Below are positions 17,394-25,335 of a stretch of DNA of 64,000 nt, piece after piece. The stretch is from Oscillospiraceae bacterium. GTDB lineage: Bacteria; Bacillota; Clostridia; Oscillospirales; Oscillospiraceae. Location: NCBI GenBank assembly GCA_902798545.1, contig CADBWQ010000016.1:1-64000 (forward strand), read 5' to 3'. Under the pieces are notes generated by a model. It did no database searches. It was not told the origin of the DNA and worked only from the letters and a program-made list of their open reading frames with translations. Positions within the stretch are counted from its first letter, which is position 1, and every line of letters starts with the position of its first letter. The translations under genes and the position numbers were made by a program.

Positions 17394-18764
17394 CTACCTT
17401 GCGTTCTGATTATAGGTGTAATATTCTGAGTCTGACGGGGGCTGGAGCGGGGCGGTATCGTCCGGGGCAAGAGCGCATACAGCATCCCAGAGCGCAAAAC
17501 CGTCGGACTCCACCGGAATAACAGGGACACCCAGCGCCGTTTCCGCCTGGGAGAGCGTCGTACCGTCAAGAAAGTCCATTTCCTGTCGACGCAGCATATT
17601 CTGGGAGATGAGGAGACGGTCGCCCAGATCCTTTCCCTGCAGCTGTCGGATCAGATCCTGGCCGGTGATGAGACCGGCGACGGTGATCTGATGTCCGAAA
17701 AAATCATTGACAATCGGATAGACGGTGACATGTACATCCGGATACTGCGCGGCGGCACGGTCCATCAGCATCTGCAGCCAGGGCGCGGCGGCGAGACCCG
17801 TCGCTATGCTGCAGCGCTGTACACCGGGGTCATCGGAGAGACGCAGGGCAGACCGAAATTCCGTCTCCAGGAGACGGAGCATGCCGATTCCGTTTTCCAA
17901 CTGAGTATACTCTTCGTAGAATTCATCCGGCGGAAAGTCACGACCCGCCTTCAGATAGAGTTCATCCCCGCAGAAAAAGATGCGGGAACCAAGTTCCCGG
18001 AGACAGCGATCACCGAACGCAGTGACCTGATCAATGGTTTCCGCTGCGTGCTCCGGGGAAAACGGACACAGCGGATACAGTTCATCACGATATTTTGTAA
18101 GGCCCACAGGGACGATAGACACACTGTGGACAGCGGGGTAAAGCGCCGCAAGTTCACGCATGCTGAAGTCGAGCTCTGCACCGTCGTTGAGACCGGGGCA
18201 GCAGACGATCTGGCAGTTCATCACGATGCCGGCTTCCGCCAGGCGTTTCATGGTGCGGATGCTCTCCCCGGCACGGGGATTGCGAAGCATTTTCACCCGG
18301 AGCTCCGGATTCATCGTATGAACCGAGACATTCACGGGACTCACATGAAGGGCGATGATCCGATCGATCTCCCGAGGCGAGAGATTGGTGAGGGTGATGT
18401 AGTTTCCCAGCAGAAAACTAAGGCGTGCGTCGTCATCCTTGAAGTACATCGTCGGACGCATCCCGCTGGGAAGCTGATCAATGAAGCAGAAGACGCAGTT
18501 GTTTGCACAGGATCTGGGGCGGTCCATCAGATAGCTCTCAAAGTCCAGTCCGAGATCGCCGCCCTCCGACTTCCGGACATGCAGACGGTATTCCTCTCCA
18601 TCCGGGCGGGCAAGAACCAGGTGCAGATCCCGGTCATAGGCATAGAACTTATAGTCGAGGACATCAAGGATACGCTTGCCGTTAATGCTGAGCAGGCGAT
18701 CGCCGGCGGCGGCACGGCCCTCCAGGGGGCTCCCCGGGTCAATGCTGCGGATCACATTCTCCAT
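17394..18764 (-). CDS. PDZ-radical SAM protein of the DUF512 family
   Basis: About 456 residues. An N-terminal PDZ-like segment (IDPGSPLEGRAAAGDRLLSI) is followed by a radical-SAM core with the cluster-binding pattern Cys-x3-Cys-x2-Cys (C86, C90, C93 in SCANNCVFC) and then the DUF512 domain. Members lie next to der throughout Firmicutes; the substrate is unknown. The start is uncertain: ATG 18764 has only a weak GGTG box, and TTG/GTG codons at 18782 and 18773 overlap the U-tract of the preceding terminator. The call of the family is firm; start and function are not. Confidence 0.85.
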   Translation of the reverse strand: MENVIRSIDPGSPLEGRAAAGDRLLSINGKRILDVLDYKFYAYDRDLHLVLARPDGEEYRLHVRKSEGGDLGLDFESYLMDRPRSCANNCVFCFIDQLPSGMRPTMYFKDDDARLSFLLGNYITLTNLSPREIDRIIALHVSPVNVSVHTMNPELRVKMLRNPRAGESIRTMKRLAEAGIVMNCQIVCCPGLNDGAELDFSMRELAALYPAVHSVSIVPVGLTKYRDELYPLCPFSPEHAAETIDQVTAFGDRCLRELGSRIFFCGDELYLKAGRDFPPDEFYEEYTQLENGIGMLRLLETEFRSALRLSDDPGVQRCSIATGLAAAPWLQMLMDRAAAQYPDVHVTVYPIVNDFFGHQITVAGLITGQDLIRQLQGKDLGDRLLISQNMLRRQEMDFLDGTTLSQAETALGVPVIPVESDGFALWDAVCALAPDDTAPLQPPSDSEYYTYNQNAR

Positions 18765-18773
18765 GTTGTTCAC

Positions 18774-18810
18774 CAAAAACAAAAGGAGGAAAGGCGAAGC
18801 CCTCCTCCTC
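18774..18810 (-). terminator. Terminator immediately after rpmF
   Basis: On the minus strand an AGGAGGA...TCCTCCT stem-loop is followed by TTTTGTTTTT. It sits directly before the DUF512 start, so DUF512-der expression would depend on read-through or an unseen promoter. Confidence 0.65.
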
Positions 18811-18817
18811 TAAAATC

Positions 18818-18980
18818 TTACTTGCTCTCTTCCACGTTGATGACCGAACGGCCTTTATACTGTCCGCAAGCCGGGCAAGCGCGGTGAGGCATAACCAGTT
18901 CGCCGCAGTTGGGGCATGCTACCAGTTGGGGAGCGGTGAGCTTCCAAACGGAATGAGACTTTTCCTTTTGGGACTGCCAT
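18818..18980 (-). pseudogene. rpmF: Ribosomal protein L32 gene with deletion and frameshift
   Basis: The minus strand starts ATG GCA GTC CCA AAA GGA AAA GTC (MAVPKGKVS, a canonical L32 N-terminus) after a good AGGAGGT box. The rest of L32 ([11 protein letters not shown], then the zinc motif CPNCGE...CPACGQ, ending VEESK and TAA) is in a different frame: 28 bases separate the ATG from the TCC of SVWKL where a multiple of three is needed. The Arg/Lys-rich segment usual after KVS is missing, so a deletion of length 3k-1 has removed about eight codons. A GTG at 18991 would read the downstream frame but touches the ribosome-binding site. Position downstream of DUF177 confirms identity. Assembly error is possible. 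Confidence 0.8.
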
Positions 18981-19031
18981 GTTGTTGACACCTCCTGATC
19001 ACGGCTGTTTTGAGCAGCTCGATTCTCCTAT

Positions 19032-19526
19032 TTATGATTTATCCAACAGCTGCTCAAGTACAGCAAATCTTGGATCAATATCTTTCCCGCAGCCGCACGG
19101 ACCCAGATTGAGATTCTTGCCGCAGCGGGCGCAAAGACCCTTGCAATCTTCCCGGCAGAGGAACTTTGTCTCCATATCCAGAATGAAACAGGTAGACAAA
19201 ACCTCCTGTGCGTCGATCTCTGTCCCTTCGAGAACAAAGAGTTCGGGATTCTCCTCACTCTCTTCCTCGACCAGGACAGCATCGACGGCTGTTTCTTTTA
19301 TGCTTTCAAACTGCTGGCCGCAGCGGTCACAGATGCACAGCATGTCTGCCGTGATTATACCCTGCATATGCAGAATACCGGCTTCGTTGTACACGACGCC
19401 CTCAGCTACCGGCGGATTCAGATATTCACAAACTGAGGGAAAATCCAGATTGTCAGTCTCCAGCTCCAAATGGAAGGGAAGACGGAGCGCTGGATTCACG
19501 ATCAGTTCTCGCAGATCAAGCCGCAT
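19032..19526 (-). CDS. yceD: DUF177 (YceD) large-ribosomal-RNA accumulation protein
   Basis: 164 residues from ATG 19526, chosen because a GAGGTG box lies 7 bases upstream (ATG 19550 lacks one). The DUF177 pattern is present: CDRCGQQF about mid-protein, then a second cysteine set CREDCKGLCARCGKNLN and a C-terminal DPRFAVLEQLL. The family is genetically linked to rpmF across bacteria and in some species is needed for 23S rRNA accumulation. Transcribed from the promoter at 19561-19589, 51 bp before rpmF. Confidence 0.92.
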   Translation of the reverse strand: MRLDLRELIVNPALRLPFHLELETDNLDFPSVCEYLNPPVAEGVVYNEAGILHMQGIITADMLCICDRCGQQFESIKETAVDAVLVEEESEENPELFVLEGTEIDAQEVLSTCFILDMETKFLCREDCKGLCARCGKNLNLGPCGCGKDIDPRFAVLEQLLDKS

Positions 19527-19560
19527 GAAACAGCACCTCGCATTTCGCATAGACTAAAAT

Positions 19561-19589
19561 ATTATAGTCAACGGCGAAAAGCTTGTCAA
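19561..19589 (-). promoter_or_regulatory. Sigma-A promoter for yceD-rpmF
   Basis: Minus strand TTGACA, 17-bp spacer, TATAAT: both hexamers perfect. Confidence 0.85.
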
Positions 19590-19623
19590 CCAGAAATTGG
19601 CCCGGAATAGGGGGGCGGCGTGC

Positions 19624-19995
19624 TTACTTGAGCTCGACCTTGGCGCCAACAGCCTCGAGCTGAGCCTTGAGGGCTTCGGCATCTTCCTTGGAAACGGCTT
19701 CCTTGATCTTGGCGGGAACGCCTTCGACCAGAGCCTTGGCATCGGCGAGGCCGAGACCGGTAATACCACGGACTTCCTTGATGACCTTGATCTTCTCAGC
19801 ACCGAAATCGGTCATGACAACGTCGAACTCAGTCTTCTCTTCGACAACGGGGCCAGCGGCAGCGCCGGCGGCAGGAGCTGCAACAGCAGCGGCGGAGACA
19901 CCGAAGGTGTCCTCAAGAGCGTGAACGAGCTCGGAGAGCTCCAGAACGGAAAGACCCTTGATCTCTTCGATCATGGCAGTGATTTTTTCACTCAT
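19624..19995 (-). CDS. rplL: 50S ribosomal protein L7/L12
   Basis: 123 residues. N-terminal dimerisation domain ([20 protein letters not shown]), an Ala-rich hinge ([14 protein letters not shown]) and the C-terminal factor-binding domain ([22 protein letters not shown], ending in KVELK). Forms the stalk that recruits elongation factors. ATG 19995 follows a GGAGG box by 7 bases. It is second in the rplJ-rplL operon. Confidence 0.98.
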   Translation of the reverse strand: MSEKITAMIEEIKGLSVLELSELVHALEDTFGVSAAAVAAPAAGAAAGPVVEEKTEFDVVMTDFGAEKIKVIKEVRGITGLGLADAKALVEGVPAKIKEAVSKEDAEALKAQLEAVGAKVELK

Positions 19996-20026
19996 TGTAA
20001 TTTCCTCCATTTAATAGATTTCCTGC

Positions 20027-20560
20027 TTATTCAGCAGCTTCAGCTTCGGGGGCTTCAATAGAGCCACCCTTCTGTTCCAGAATCTGGCCGAGGCATACGG
20101 CGAGACCTGTGATTGGAGCGATCATAGTGCCCAGCACCTTCGCATACAGAGCATCCTTGCCGGGCAGCGCGGAAATTTCTGCGATTTCCTGTTCGTTGAG
20201 GATCTTGCCCTCCATGAACGCGGCCTTGACATTGAAGCGGTCACCGAGCTTCTTGGAGTAATCGGTGATGATACGGAACGGAGCGATAGGATCGCTTTCG
20301 GTGGTAGCCAGAGAGGTGGTACCGTTGAGAACGTGGTCAAGACCTTCCATCCCCAGAGAATCCAGAGCCTTTCTGGTCAGCGTGTTCTTGACGACGGAGT
20401 AGTTAACGGATTCCTTGCGCATCTCGGTACGCAGAGCAGTGTCTTCTTCGACGGTGATACCCTTATAGTCCACCAGAATACCTGAACCTGCGTTCTTGAT
20501 GCGTTCGGCCAGCGCTGCTACGATCGCCTGCTTTTCGCTGAGAACCTTTGCGTTTGGCAT
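20027..20560 (-). CDS. rplJ: 50S ribosomal protein L10
   Basis: 177 residues starting MPNAKVLSEKQ, with the L10 core (LVDYKGITV, then VVKNTL) and an acidic C-terminal helix that binds L7/L12. ATG 20560 follows GGAGGTG by 8 bases; the ATG at 20596 has none. First gene of the rplJ-rplL operon, preceded by a structured leader and a near-consensus promoter. Confidence 0.97.
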   Translation of the reverse strand: MPNAKVLSEKQAIVAALAERIKNAGSGILVDYKGITVEEDTALRTEMRKESVNYSVVKNTLTRKALDSLGMEGLDHVLNGTTSLATTESDPIAPFRIITDYSKKLGDRFNVKAAFMEGKILNEQEIAEISALPGKDALYAKVLGTMIAPITGLAVCLGQILEQKGGSIEAPEAEAAE

Positions 20561-20599
20561 GTGTGATTTCACCTCCACACTTGAACTCACGCTCATAAA

Positions 20600-20709
20600 G
20601 AAAACCTCTGCATCAAAAGACGCAGAGGTACAAAAACAATCAAGATGATGTTGATGTCCTCGGCAGGAATTACGGAAAACCCAACCTGCTGTCTTCGGAG
20701 CGCTCCGAT
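20600..20709 (-). promoter_or_regulatory. rplJ leader with attenuator-like hairpin
   Basis: The 5' untranslated region between promoter and rplJ ends in a CCTCTGC...GCAGAGG stem (20605-20628) followed on the minus strand by TTTTCTTT, resembling an intrinsic terminator. Ribosomal protein L10(L12)4 binding to such leaders is established autoregulation in Firmicutes; the match here is by position and shape only. Confidence 0.65.
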
Positions 20710-20738
20710 ACTATAGTCGATTTCAACCAGTTTGTCAA
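20710..20738 (-). promoter_or_regulatory. Sigma-A promoter of rplJ-rplL
   Basis: Minus strand TTGACA, 17-bp spacer, TATAGT. Confidence 0.85.
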
Positions 20739-20772
20739 GCAAAAATTAGCCTTTGACCGAAAAACCTGTGAC

Positions 20773-21834
20773 TCAGGCGATACGATCCCTGAGGGTTACC
20801 GTCATGAGAACCGGATTGTGATCGGAGTTGGCAAAACCGAGATCAAGAACTTCAACGGAACCGACTTCAACGTTCGGAGAGACAATATAACCGTCGATTG
20901 AGTAATACTGGGTGTTTACCTTGTCAGAGGGATCATAGGGCTGGTTGAGCAGACGACAGCTCGGCACTTTCAGGTCATACGCATAGCCGAAACCCTCAGG
21001 GAGCTCACTCCCGTCCAGTATGCCGGGGACCCAGAGCTCAGGGTGGGTATTCGGCCAGGTATCCAGCCCGCCGGGGAAGATTTGATTGAAGTCACCGCCG
21101 GCGATAACGTAATTGCCCTTTTTAAACTCCTCTTCCAGAAGAGCCATAAGCTGCTTCGTCTGAGCAGCCTTTCCCTCACCGTCGTCATAGGCCTCAAGAT
21201 GCAGATTAACCAGAACCAGTTCCTGATCCCGGCCGGCGACCGGCAGACGTGTGACAAGCAGACAGCGCTTCAGGTTCGCGGTAGAGAGCGGCCAGGAAAA
21301 GGGACAGGGCAGGGCAACGCGCTCCGCACCGGAAATCTCATAATTGGTGGTGGTGAAAAGGCCGCTGTTTATTTTCCCCATGGGCGGCCAGGGAATCGGG
21401 ACAAAGGGGCAGGAATAGTTCAGTGCGTAGACCGACGTCCTCAGGGCAAGGCGCTCGGTCTCGTCGATGCTGTAGGTGCGGGAGGAGTCGGTATCGACCT
21501 CCTGCAGAATCACCAGATCTGCGCCGACCTTTTCGATGGTGGCAGCGATTCCGTTGAGGTACGAATGGACGACGTCCCTGTCACCGGGCTTTGATTTTGT
21601 CCCCCCGTCCATGAAGAAGTCCTGCTGCCTGCCGAGACCCGCATAGCCGATATTCCAGCTCAGGAGCGTGAGATCCCCGGCCGGGACAGCCTGTGCGCCG
21701 GAATGAGCCTGGATCGGGAGCACCTCCACATCTGCCGGCCTGTATTCCGTGACAGTCAGAAAACCGAGAAAACCGCCGATGGCAACCAGAACCACGATGA
21801 CAACGATGAGGAGCGTTTTGAGCACTTTTTTCAT
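20773..21834 (-). CDS. Membrane-anchored endonuclease/exonuclease/phosphatase-family protein
   Basis: 353 residues. One N-terminal hydrophobic helix (about 3-28) should anchor or export the protein. The EEP fold is shown by LLSWNIGYAG (Asn), LQEVD (metal-binding Glu), the NLHLEAY strand, AGGDFNQ (Asp/Asn pair) and SDHNP near the C-terminus (catalytic Asp-His). The family covers DNases, phospholipase-type phosphodiesterases and phosphatases, and the substrate cannot be read from sequence. ATG 21834 lies about 10 bases after GGAGG. It stands alone between rplJ and glyA. Confidence 0.85.
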   Translation of the reverse strand: MKKVLKTLLIVVIVVLVAIGGFLGFLTVTEYRPADVEVLPIQAHSGAQAVPAGDLTLLSWNIGYAGLGRQQDFFMDGGTKSKPGDRDVVHSYLNGIAATIEKVGADLVILQEVDTDSSRTYSIDETERLALRTSVYALNYSCPFVPIPWPPMGKINSGLFTTTNYEISGAERVALPCPFSWPLSTANLKRCLLVTRLPVAGRDQELVLVNLHLEAYDDGEGKAAQTKQLMALLEEEFKKGNYVIAGGDFNQIFPGGLDTWPNTHPELWVPGILDGSELPEGFGYAYDLKVPSCRLLNQPYDPSDKVNTQYYSIDGYIVSPNVEVGSVEVLDLGFANSDHNPVLMTVTLRDRIA

Positions 21835-21929
21835 GCAGATCATACCTCCTGGCGAAAGACGGTACTTTTATACATGATTGTACCATCTTCCAGCTGATGT
21901 GGCAAGCAATATTCGTCTAATCTGTCCGA

Positions 21930-21958
21930 TTGCCAAGCAATCATAAAAAAGGTATAAT
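21930..21958 (+). promoter_or_regulatory. Sigma-A promoter of glyA
   Basis: TTGCCA, 17-bp spacer, perfect TATAAT, 41 bp before the glyA ATG. Confidence 0.75.
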
Positions 21959-21999
21959 ACATTGACTATTTTATAAGTTATCGCAGGAGGCGATTCAAG

Positions 22000-23241
22000 A
22001 TGAATTATGATCATATCCGCCGTGAGGATCCGGAGATATATGAAGCGATGATGAACGAGCTGCACAGGCAGCAGGATCACATCGAACTGATTGCGTCAGA
22101 AAACTTTGTGACCGAGGCCGTCATGGAGGCTATGGGCAGCCATCTGACGAACAAGTATGCCGAAGGCTATCCGGGGGCACGCTATTACGGCGGCTGTGAG
22201 TATGTAGACGTAGTGGAACAGATTGCCATCGACCGTGCAAAGACAATCTATGGAGCGGAGCATGTCAATGTCCAGTCTCACTCCGGCTCTCAGGCAAACG
22301 TCTCGGTGTACCTGGCGCTGCTCAAGCCCGGCGACACCATTCTCGGAATGAGCCTCGCCGACGGCGGACATCTGACCCATGGTGCCAAGGCATCGATTTC
22401 CGGAAAGTATTTTCACGCGGAGTCCTACGGCGTCAGCCGCGAGACAGAGCAGATCGACTATGACGAGCTGCAGAAGAAGGCTGAGAGAGTACAGCCGAAG
22501 ATTATCATCGCCGGCGCCAGCGCGTATCCCCGCTTCATCGACTATAAGCGGATGCGTGAGATTGCCGATTCGGTTGGCGCATATCTGATGGTCGATATGG
22601 CACATGTTGCCGGTTTGGTCGCTGCGGGGGTTCATCCAAGCCCGGTCCCCTATGCGCATGTGGTTACCACCACCACCCACAAAACCATGCGCGGTCCCCG
22701 CGGGGCCATGATTCTCTGCACAGAAGAGTTGGGCAAAAAGATCGACAGCGCGGTCTTCCCGGGATCTCAGGGCGGCCCGCTGATGCATATCATTGCGGCA
22801 AAGGCCATCGCCCTGAAGGAAGCCATGCAGCCGGAGTATAAGCTCTATCAGCAGCAGGTCGTAAACAACGCTGCTGCGCTGGCTGCGTCGCTGAAGAATG
22901 AGGGCGTTCGTCTGGTAACCGGCGGAACCGACAATCACATGATGCTGGCAGATGTTTATTGCTGCGGCAAGACAGGCAGAGAAGTCCAGCAGCTTCTGGA
23001 TGAGGCAAACATTACAGCCAATAAGAATGGCATCCCCTTTGATACTCTCTCTGTAAAAGAGACAAGCGGTATGCGCTTCGGCTCCCCGGCCAGCACAAGC
23101 CGCGGAATGAAAGAAGCGGAGATGACCGAGATCGGCAGGATGATCGCCCGGCTGATCCGGGAAGGGGAAAGCGCCGTTCCTGCAGTCAAGAGAGAAGTCC
23201 TCGAACTGTGCAGCCGCTTCCCGCTGTATCCTGAGCTATGA
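22000..23241 (+). CDS. glyA: Serine hydroxymethyltransferase
   Basis: 413 residues, full length. A PLP enzyme interconverting serine and glycine with tetrahydrofolate. The PLP-binding lysine is K228 in [23 protein letters not shown], the [10 protein letters not shown] substrate loop and VDMAHVAGL are all present. The ATG follows a GGAGG box by about 10 bases. Its stop overlaps the start of the transglutaminase-like lipoprotein gene (ATGA). Confidence 0.98.
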   Translation: MNYDHIRREDPEIYEAMMNELHRQQDHIELIASENFVTEAVMEAMGSHLTNKYAEGYPGARYYGGCEYVDVVEQIAIDRAKTIYGAEHVNVQSHSGSQANVSVYLALLKPGDTILGMSLADGGHLTHGAKASISGKYFHAESYGVSRETEQIDYDELQKKAERVQPKIIIAGASAYPRFIDYKRMREIADSVGAYLMVDMAHVAGLVAAGVHPSPVPYAHVVTTTTHKTMRGPRGAMILCTEELGKKIDSAVFPGSQGGPLMHIIAAKAIALKEAMQPEYKLYQQQVVNNAAALAASLKNEGVRLVTGGTDNHMMLADVYCCGKTGREVQQLLDEANITANKNGIPFDTLSVKETSGMRFGSPASTSRGMKEAEMTEIGRMIARLIREGESAVPAVKREVLELCSRFPLYPEL

Positions 23242-24149
23242 AAAACGGCATCAGCAGACAACTTGCCGTTATTGCGGTGCTGCTGACATTGGTGCTCCTG
23301 ATCGGCTGTGGATCGAGCACAGACCAGGAAGCGCCCGCGGAGAGCACTGTGCCTGAGGCGGAGCCGTCAAAGAGCCCGGAAGAGATTGCCGCCGAACAGG
23401 AACGCCGGGAGCGCCTGAATGCGCAGAAAGACGGTTTCCTTTTTGACAAGGGATATCTTTACGCAGTAGACGGTGAGGGAGATCTGATCCGTGATGGGTA
23501 TGTCGGCGTGCTGTACTTCGGAGAGGACGGACGTTATACCAGCGGATCCCAGGATCTGGACAGGCTGGTGGCGGGCGTAATCCGGAAGAACACGAAAGAC
23601 GACATGACCCGGATGGAAATGCTGCATACCATGTATGAGTATACCCGGGACAACATCAAGTATGTCGGTTTTGGAAACCATGATTACAGCTATGAGCCGG
23701 CGCACGGAAAAGACGGCTGGATGGTGGAGAGCGCCATCTATGCACTGGAAAACCAGAGAGGGAACTGCTATCACTTTGCAGCCGAATTTGCCGCACTGGC
23801 GCGCGGGGTCGGTTACCAGGCCTTTGCCGCCTCCGGCGTGATCGGTTCGGAAGAACAGCAGCACGGCTGGGTTGAGATCCGGGATGAGAGCGGAAAGATC
23901 TGGTACTGTGATCCGGAAACGGAATATTCGAGAATCCGCTGGCTGAATGAAGAGCACGATCTGTTTTACAAGTCCAAGGACGACATCGGTGGAACCACGG
24001 GTCTCGGATATATGCAGTATATCGACCCGTTCGAAGCGGAGAGAATTGAAGCTGAGGAGAGATCAAACCCTGCTGCGGCCTCGAAAAACCCCGGGATAAC
24101 CTCCCCGGCAGGCAGTATAACGGGAACAGACAATAACGCAGCGCCGTGA
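23238..24149 (+). CDS. Transglutaminase-core lipoprotein
   Basis: 303 residues. Lipoprotein signal with lipobox LLIGC (Cys about 24), then an acidic spacer (about 27-60). The domain at about 130-235 has a papain/transglutaminase-type triad: C177 (GNCYHF), H209 (QHGWVEI) and D225 (WYCDPE). Bacterial extracellular transglutaminase-like proteins act as cysteine proteases, cross-linkers or cell-wall-binding proteins; the substrate is unknown here. The C-terminal 40 residues are Ser/Thr/Ala/Pro-rich and unstructured. The start overlaps the glyA stop, giving translational coupling to an unrelated housekeeping enzyme. Confidence 0.85.
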   Translation: MKNGISRQLAVIAVLLTLVLLIGCGSSTDQEAPAESTVPEAEPSKSPEEIAAEQERRERLNAQKDGFLFDKGYLYAVDGEGDLIRDGYVGVLYFGEDGRYTSGSQDLDRLVAGVIRKNTKDDMTRMEMLHTMYEYTRDNIKYVGFGNHDYSYEPAHGKDGWMVESAIYALENQRGNCYHFAAEFAALARGVGYQAFAASGVIGSEEQQHGWVEIRDESGKIWYCDPETEYSRIRWLNEEHDLFYKSKDDIGGTTGLGYMQYIDPFEAERIEAEERSNPAAASKNPGITSPAGSITGTDNNAAP

Positions 24150-24187
24150 CGGGCAGGTGTCATAAAACAGTTTAGAGGAGGCTTTTT

Positions 24188-25108
24188 ATGATACAGGAGA
24201 GCATAATCGTCGGAGAGAACACGGAATACCCTCTGAATGGCCTGCTTACGCTGCCGGAGAAGCTCATGGATCCAGCTCCGGCCGTTGTCATGGTGCATGG
24301 CTCCGGCCCCAGCAACATGGATGAAAAGATTATGAAGCTGACTCCGTTTAAGGATCTCGCGGAAGGCCTTGCAAAGCACGGCATTGCCTCCATCCGGTAT
24401 GACAAGCGTACCTTTGCCTATGCTCGAAAAATGGCAAAGGAGTGTCCGACTGTAAGGGTAGAGACCATCGACGATGCATTGCTTGCCATAGCGCTTTTAA
24501 GGAGAGATCCGAGGATCGATTCTGACCGCATCTTTATCCTCGGCCACAGCATGGGCGCCATGCTCGCGCCACGGATCGATGCGGAGGGCGGAGACGTAAA
24601 GGGCTTTGTGCTGATGGCAGGAACGCCGTACCGACTGGAAGATGTTGTGCTCCGGCAACTCAGGCAGGCAGGCAGCAGCAAGTCCGCTCTGAAATGGATT
24701 GTCAGACTGGAACACAGGCTCTTTGCGAAAAAGTTTGCAACGCTCTATCAAATGAGCGATGACGATGCGAAAAAGAAGAAATTTGCCGGAAATCTGTCGC
24801 TGTATTACTTCAAGGAGATGGGGCAAAGAACCGCAGCGGACTATTTGATGGATACGGACAAGCCCGCGCTCATTCTGCAGGGCGGCAGGGACTTCCAGAC
24901 GCTGGCGGAGGACGATTTCGAAAAGTTCCGTGAATTGCTCAGCGGTCGGAAAAATACAGTTTTCAAGTTATACCCCGCTCTCAATCATGCCTTTGTGAAT
25001 GCCCTATGCGACGATATCCTGAAAACGTCAAAAGAATACGGCGTCGAGAGACATATTGGCGAAGATGTCATCGCCGATATTGCCGAATTTATCCATGATA
25101 ATGCATAG
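24188..25108 (+). CDS. Alpha/beta hydrolase
   Basis: 306 residues, no signal peptide, so cytoplasmic. Oxyanion-hole HGSG at 37-40, nucleophile elbow GHSMG (Ser121), a later acidic residue in LQGGRDF, and a C-terminal His in ALNHAF complete the expected triad. It resembles the dienelactone hydrolase/acyl-peptidase-like esterases. A GGAGG box precedes the ATG. It lies 38 bp after the lipoprotein gene and before a strong terminator, so it may end the glyA transcript. Confidence 0.88.
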   Translation: MIQESIIVGENTEYPLNGLLTLPEKLMDPAPAVVMVHGSGPSNMDEKIMKLTPFKDLAEGLAKHGIASIRYDKRTFAYARKMAKECPTVRVETIDDALLAIALLRRDPRIDSDRIFILGHSMGAMLAPRIDAEGGDVKGFVLMAGTPYRLEDVVLRQLRQAGSSKSALKWIVRLEHRLFAKKFATLYQMSDDDAKKKKFAGNLSLYYFKEMGQRTAADYLMDTDKPALILQGGRDFQTLAEDDFEKFRELLSGRKNTVFKLYPALNHAFVNALCDDILKTSKEYGVERHIGEDVIADIAEFIHDNA

Positions 25109-25157
25109 GTGATGTTTTGACTCTGTTTGCATGGGTAAACAAGCACCGCTTATATAA

Positions 25158-25206
25158 ACAAGGAAGATGGTTTGCACGTTGAGTTGCAAACCATCTTCCT
25201 TGTTTT
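25158..25206 (+). terminator. Strong terminator after the alpha/beta hydrolase gene
   Basis: Perfect 19-bp inverted repeat (25158-25176 with 25185-25203) around an 8-base loop, with a short GTTTT tail. Confidence 0.85.
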
Positions 25207-25335
25207 CCCGGCTCCTTCAGCCGGATGCACCGAAGAGCCTGCCTTTCAGAAATGTCTTATGAACAGCCGGCTGACGGACGTTATGTGTTTCGCGTGCGAA
25301 AGAGCTGCGATGGAACACAGAATCCGCGCTTCGGA

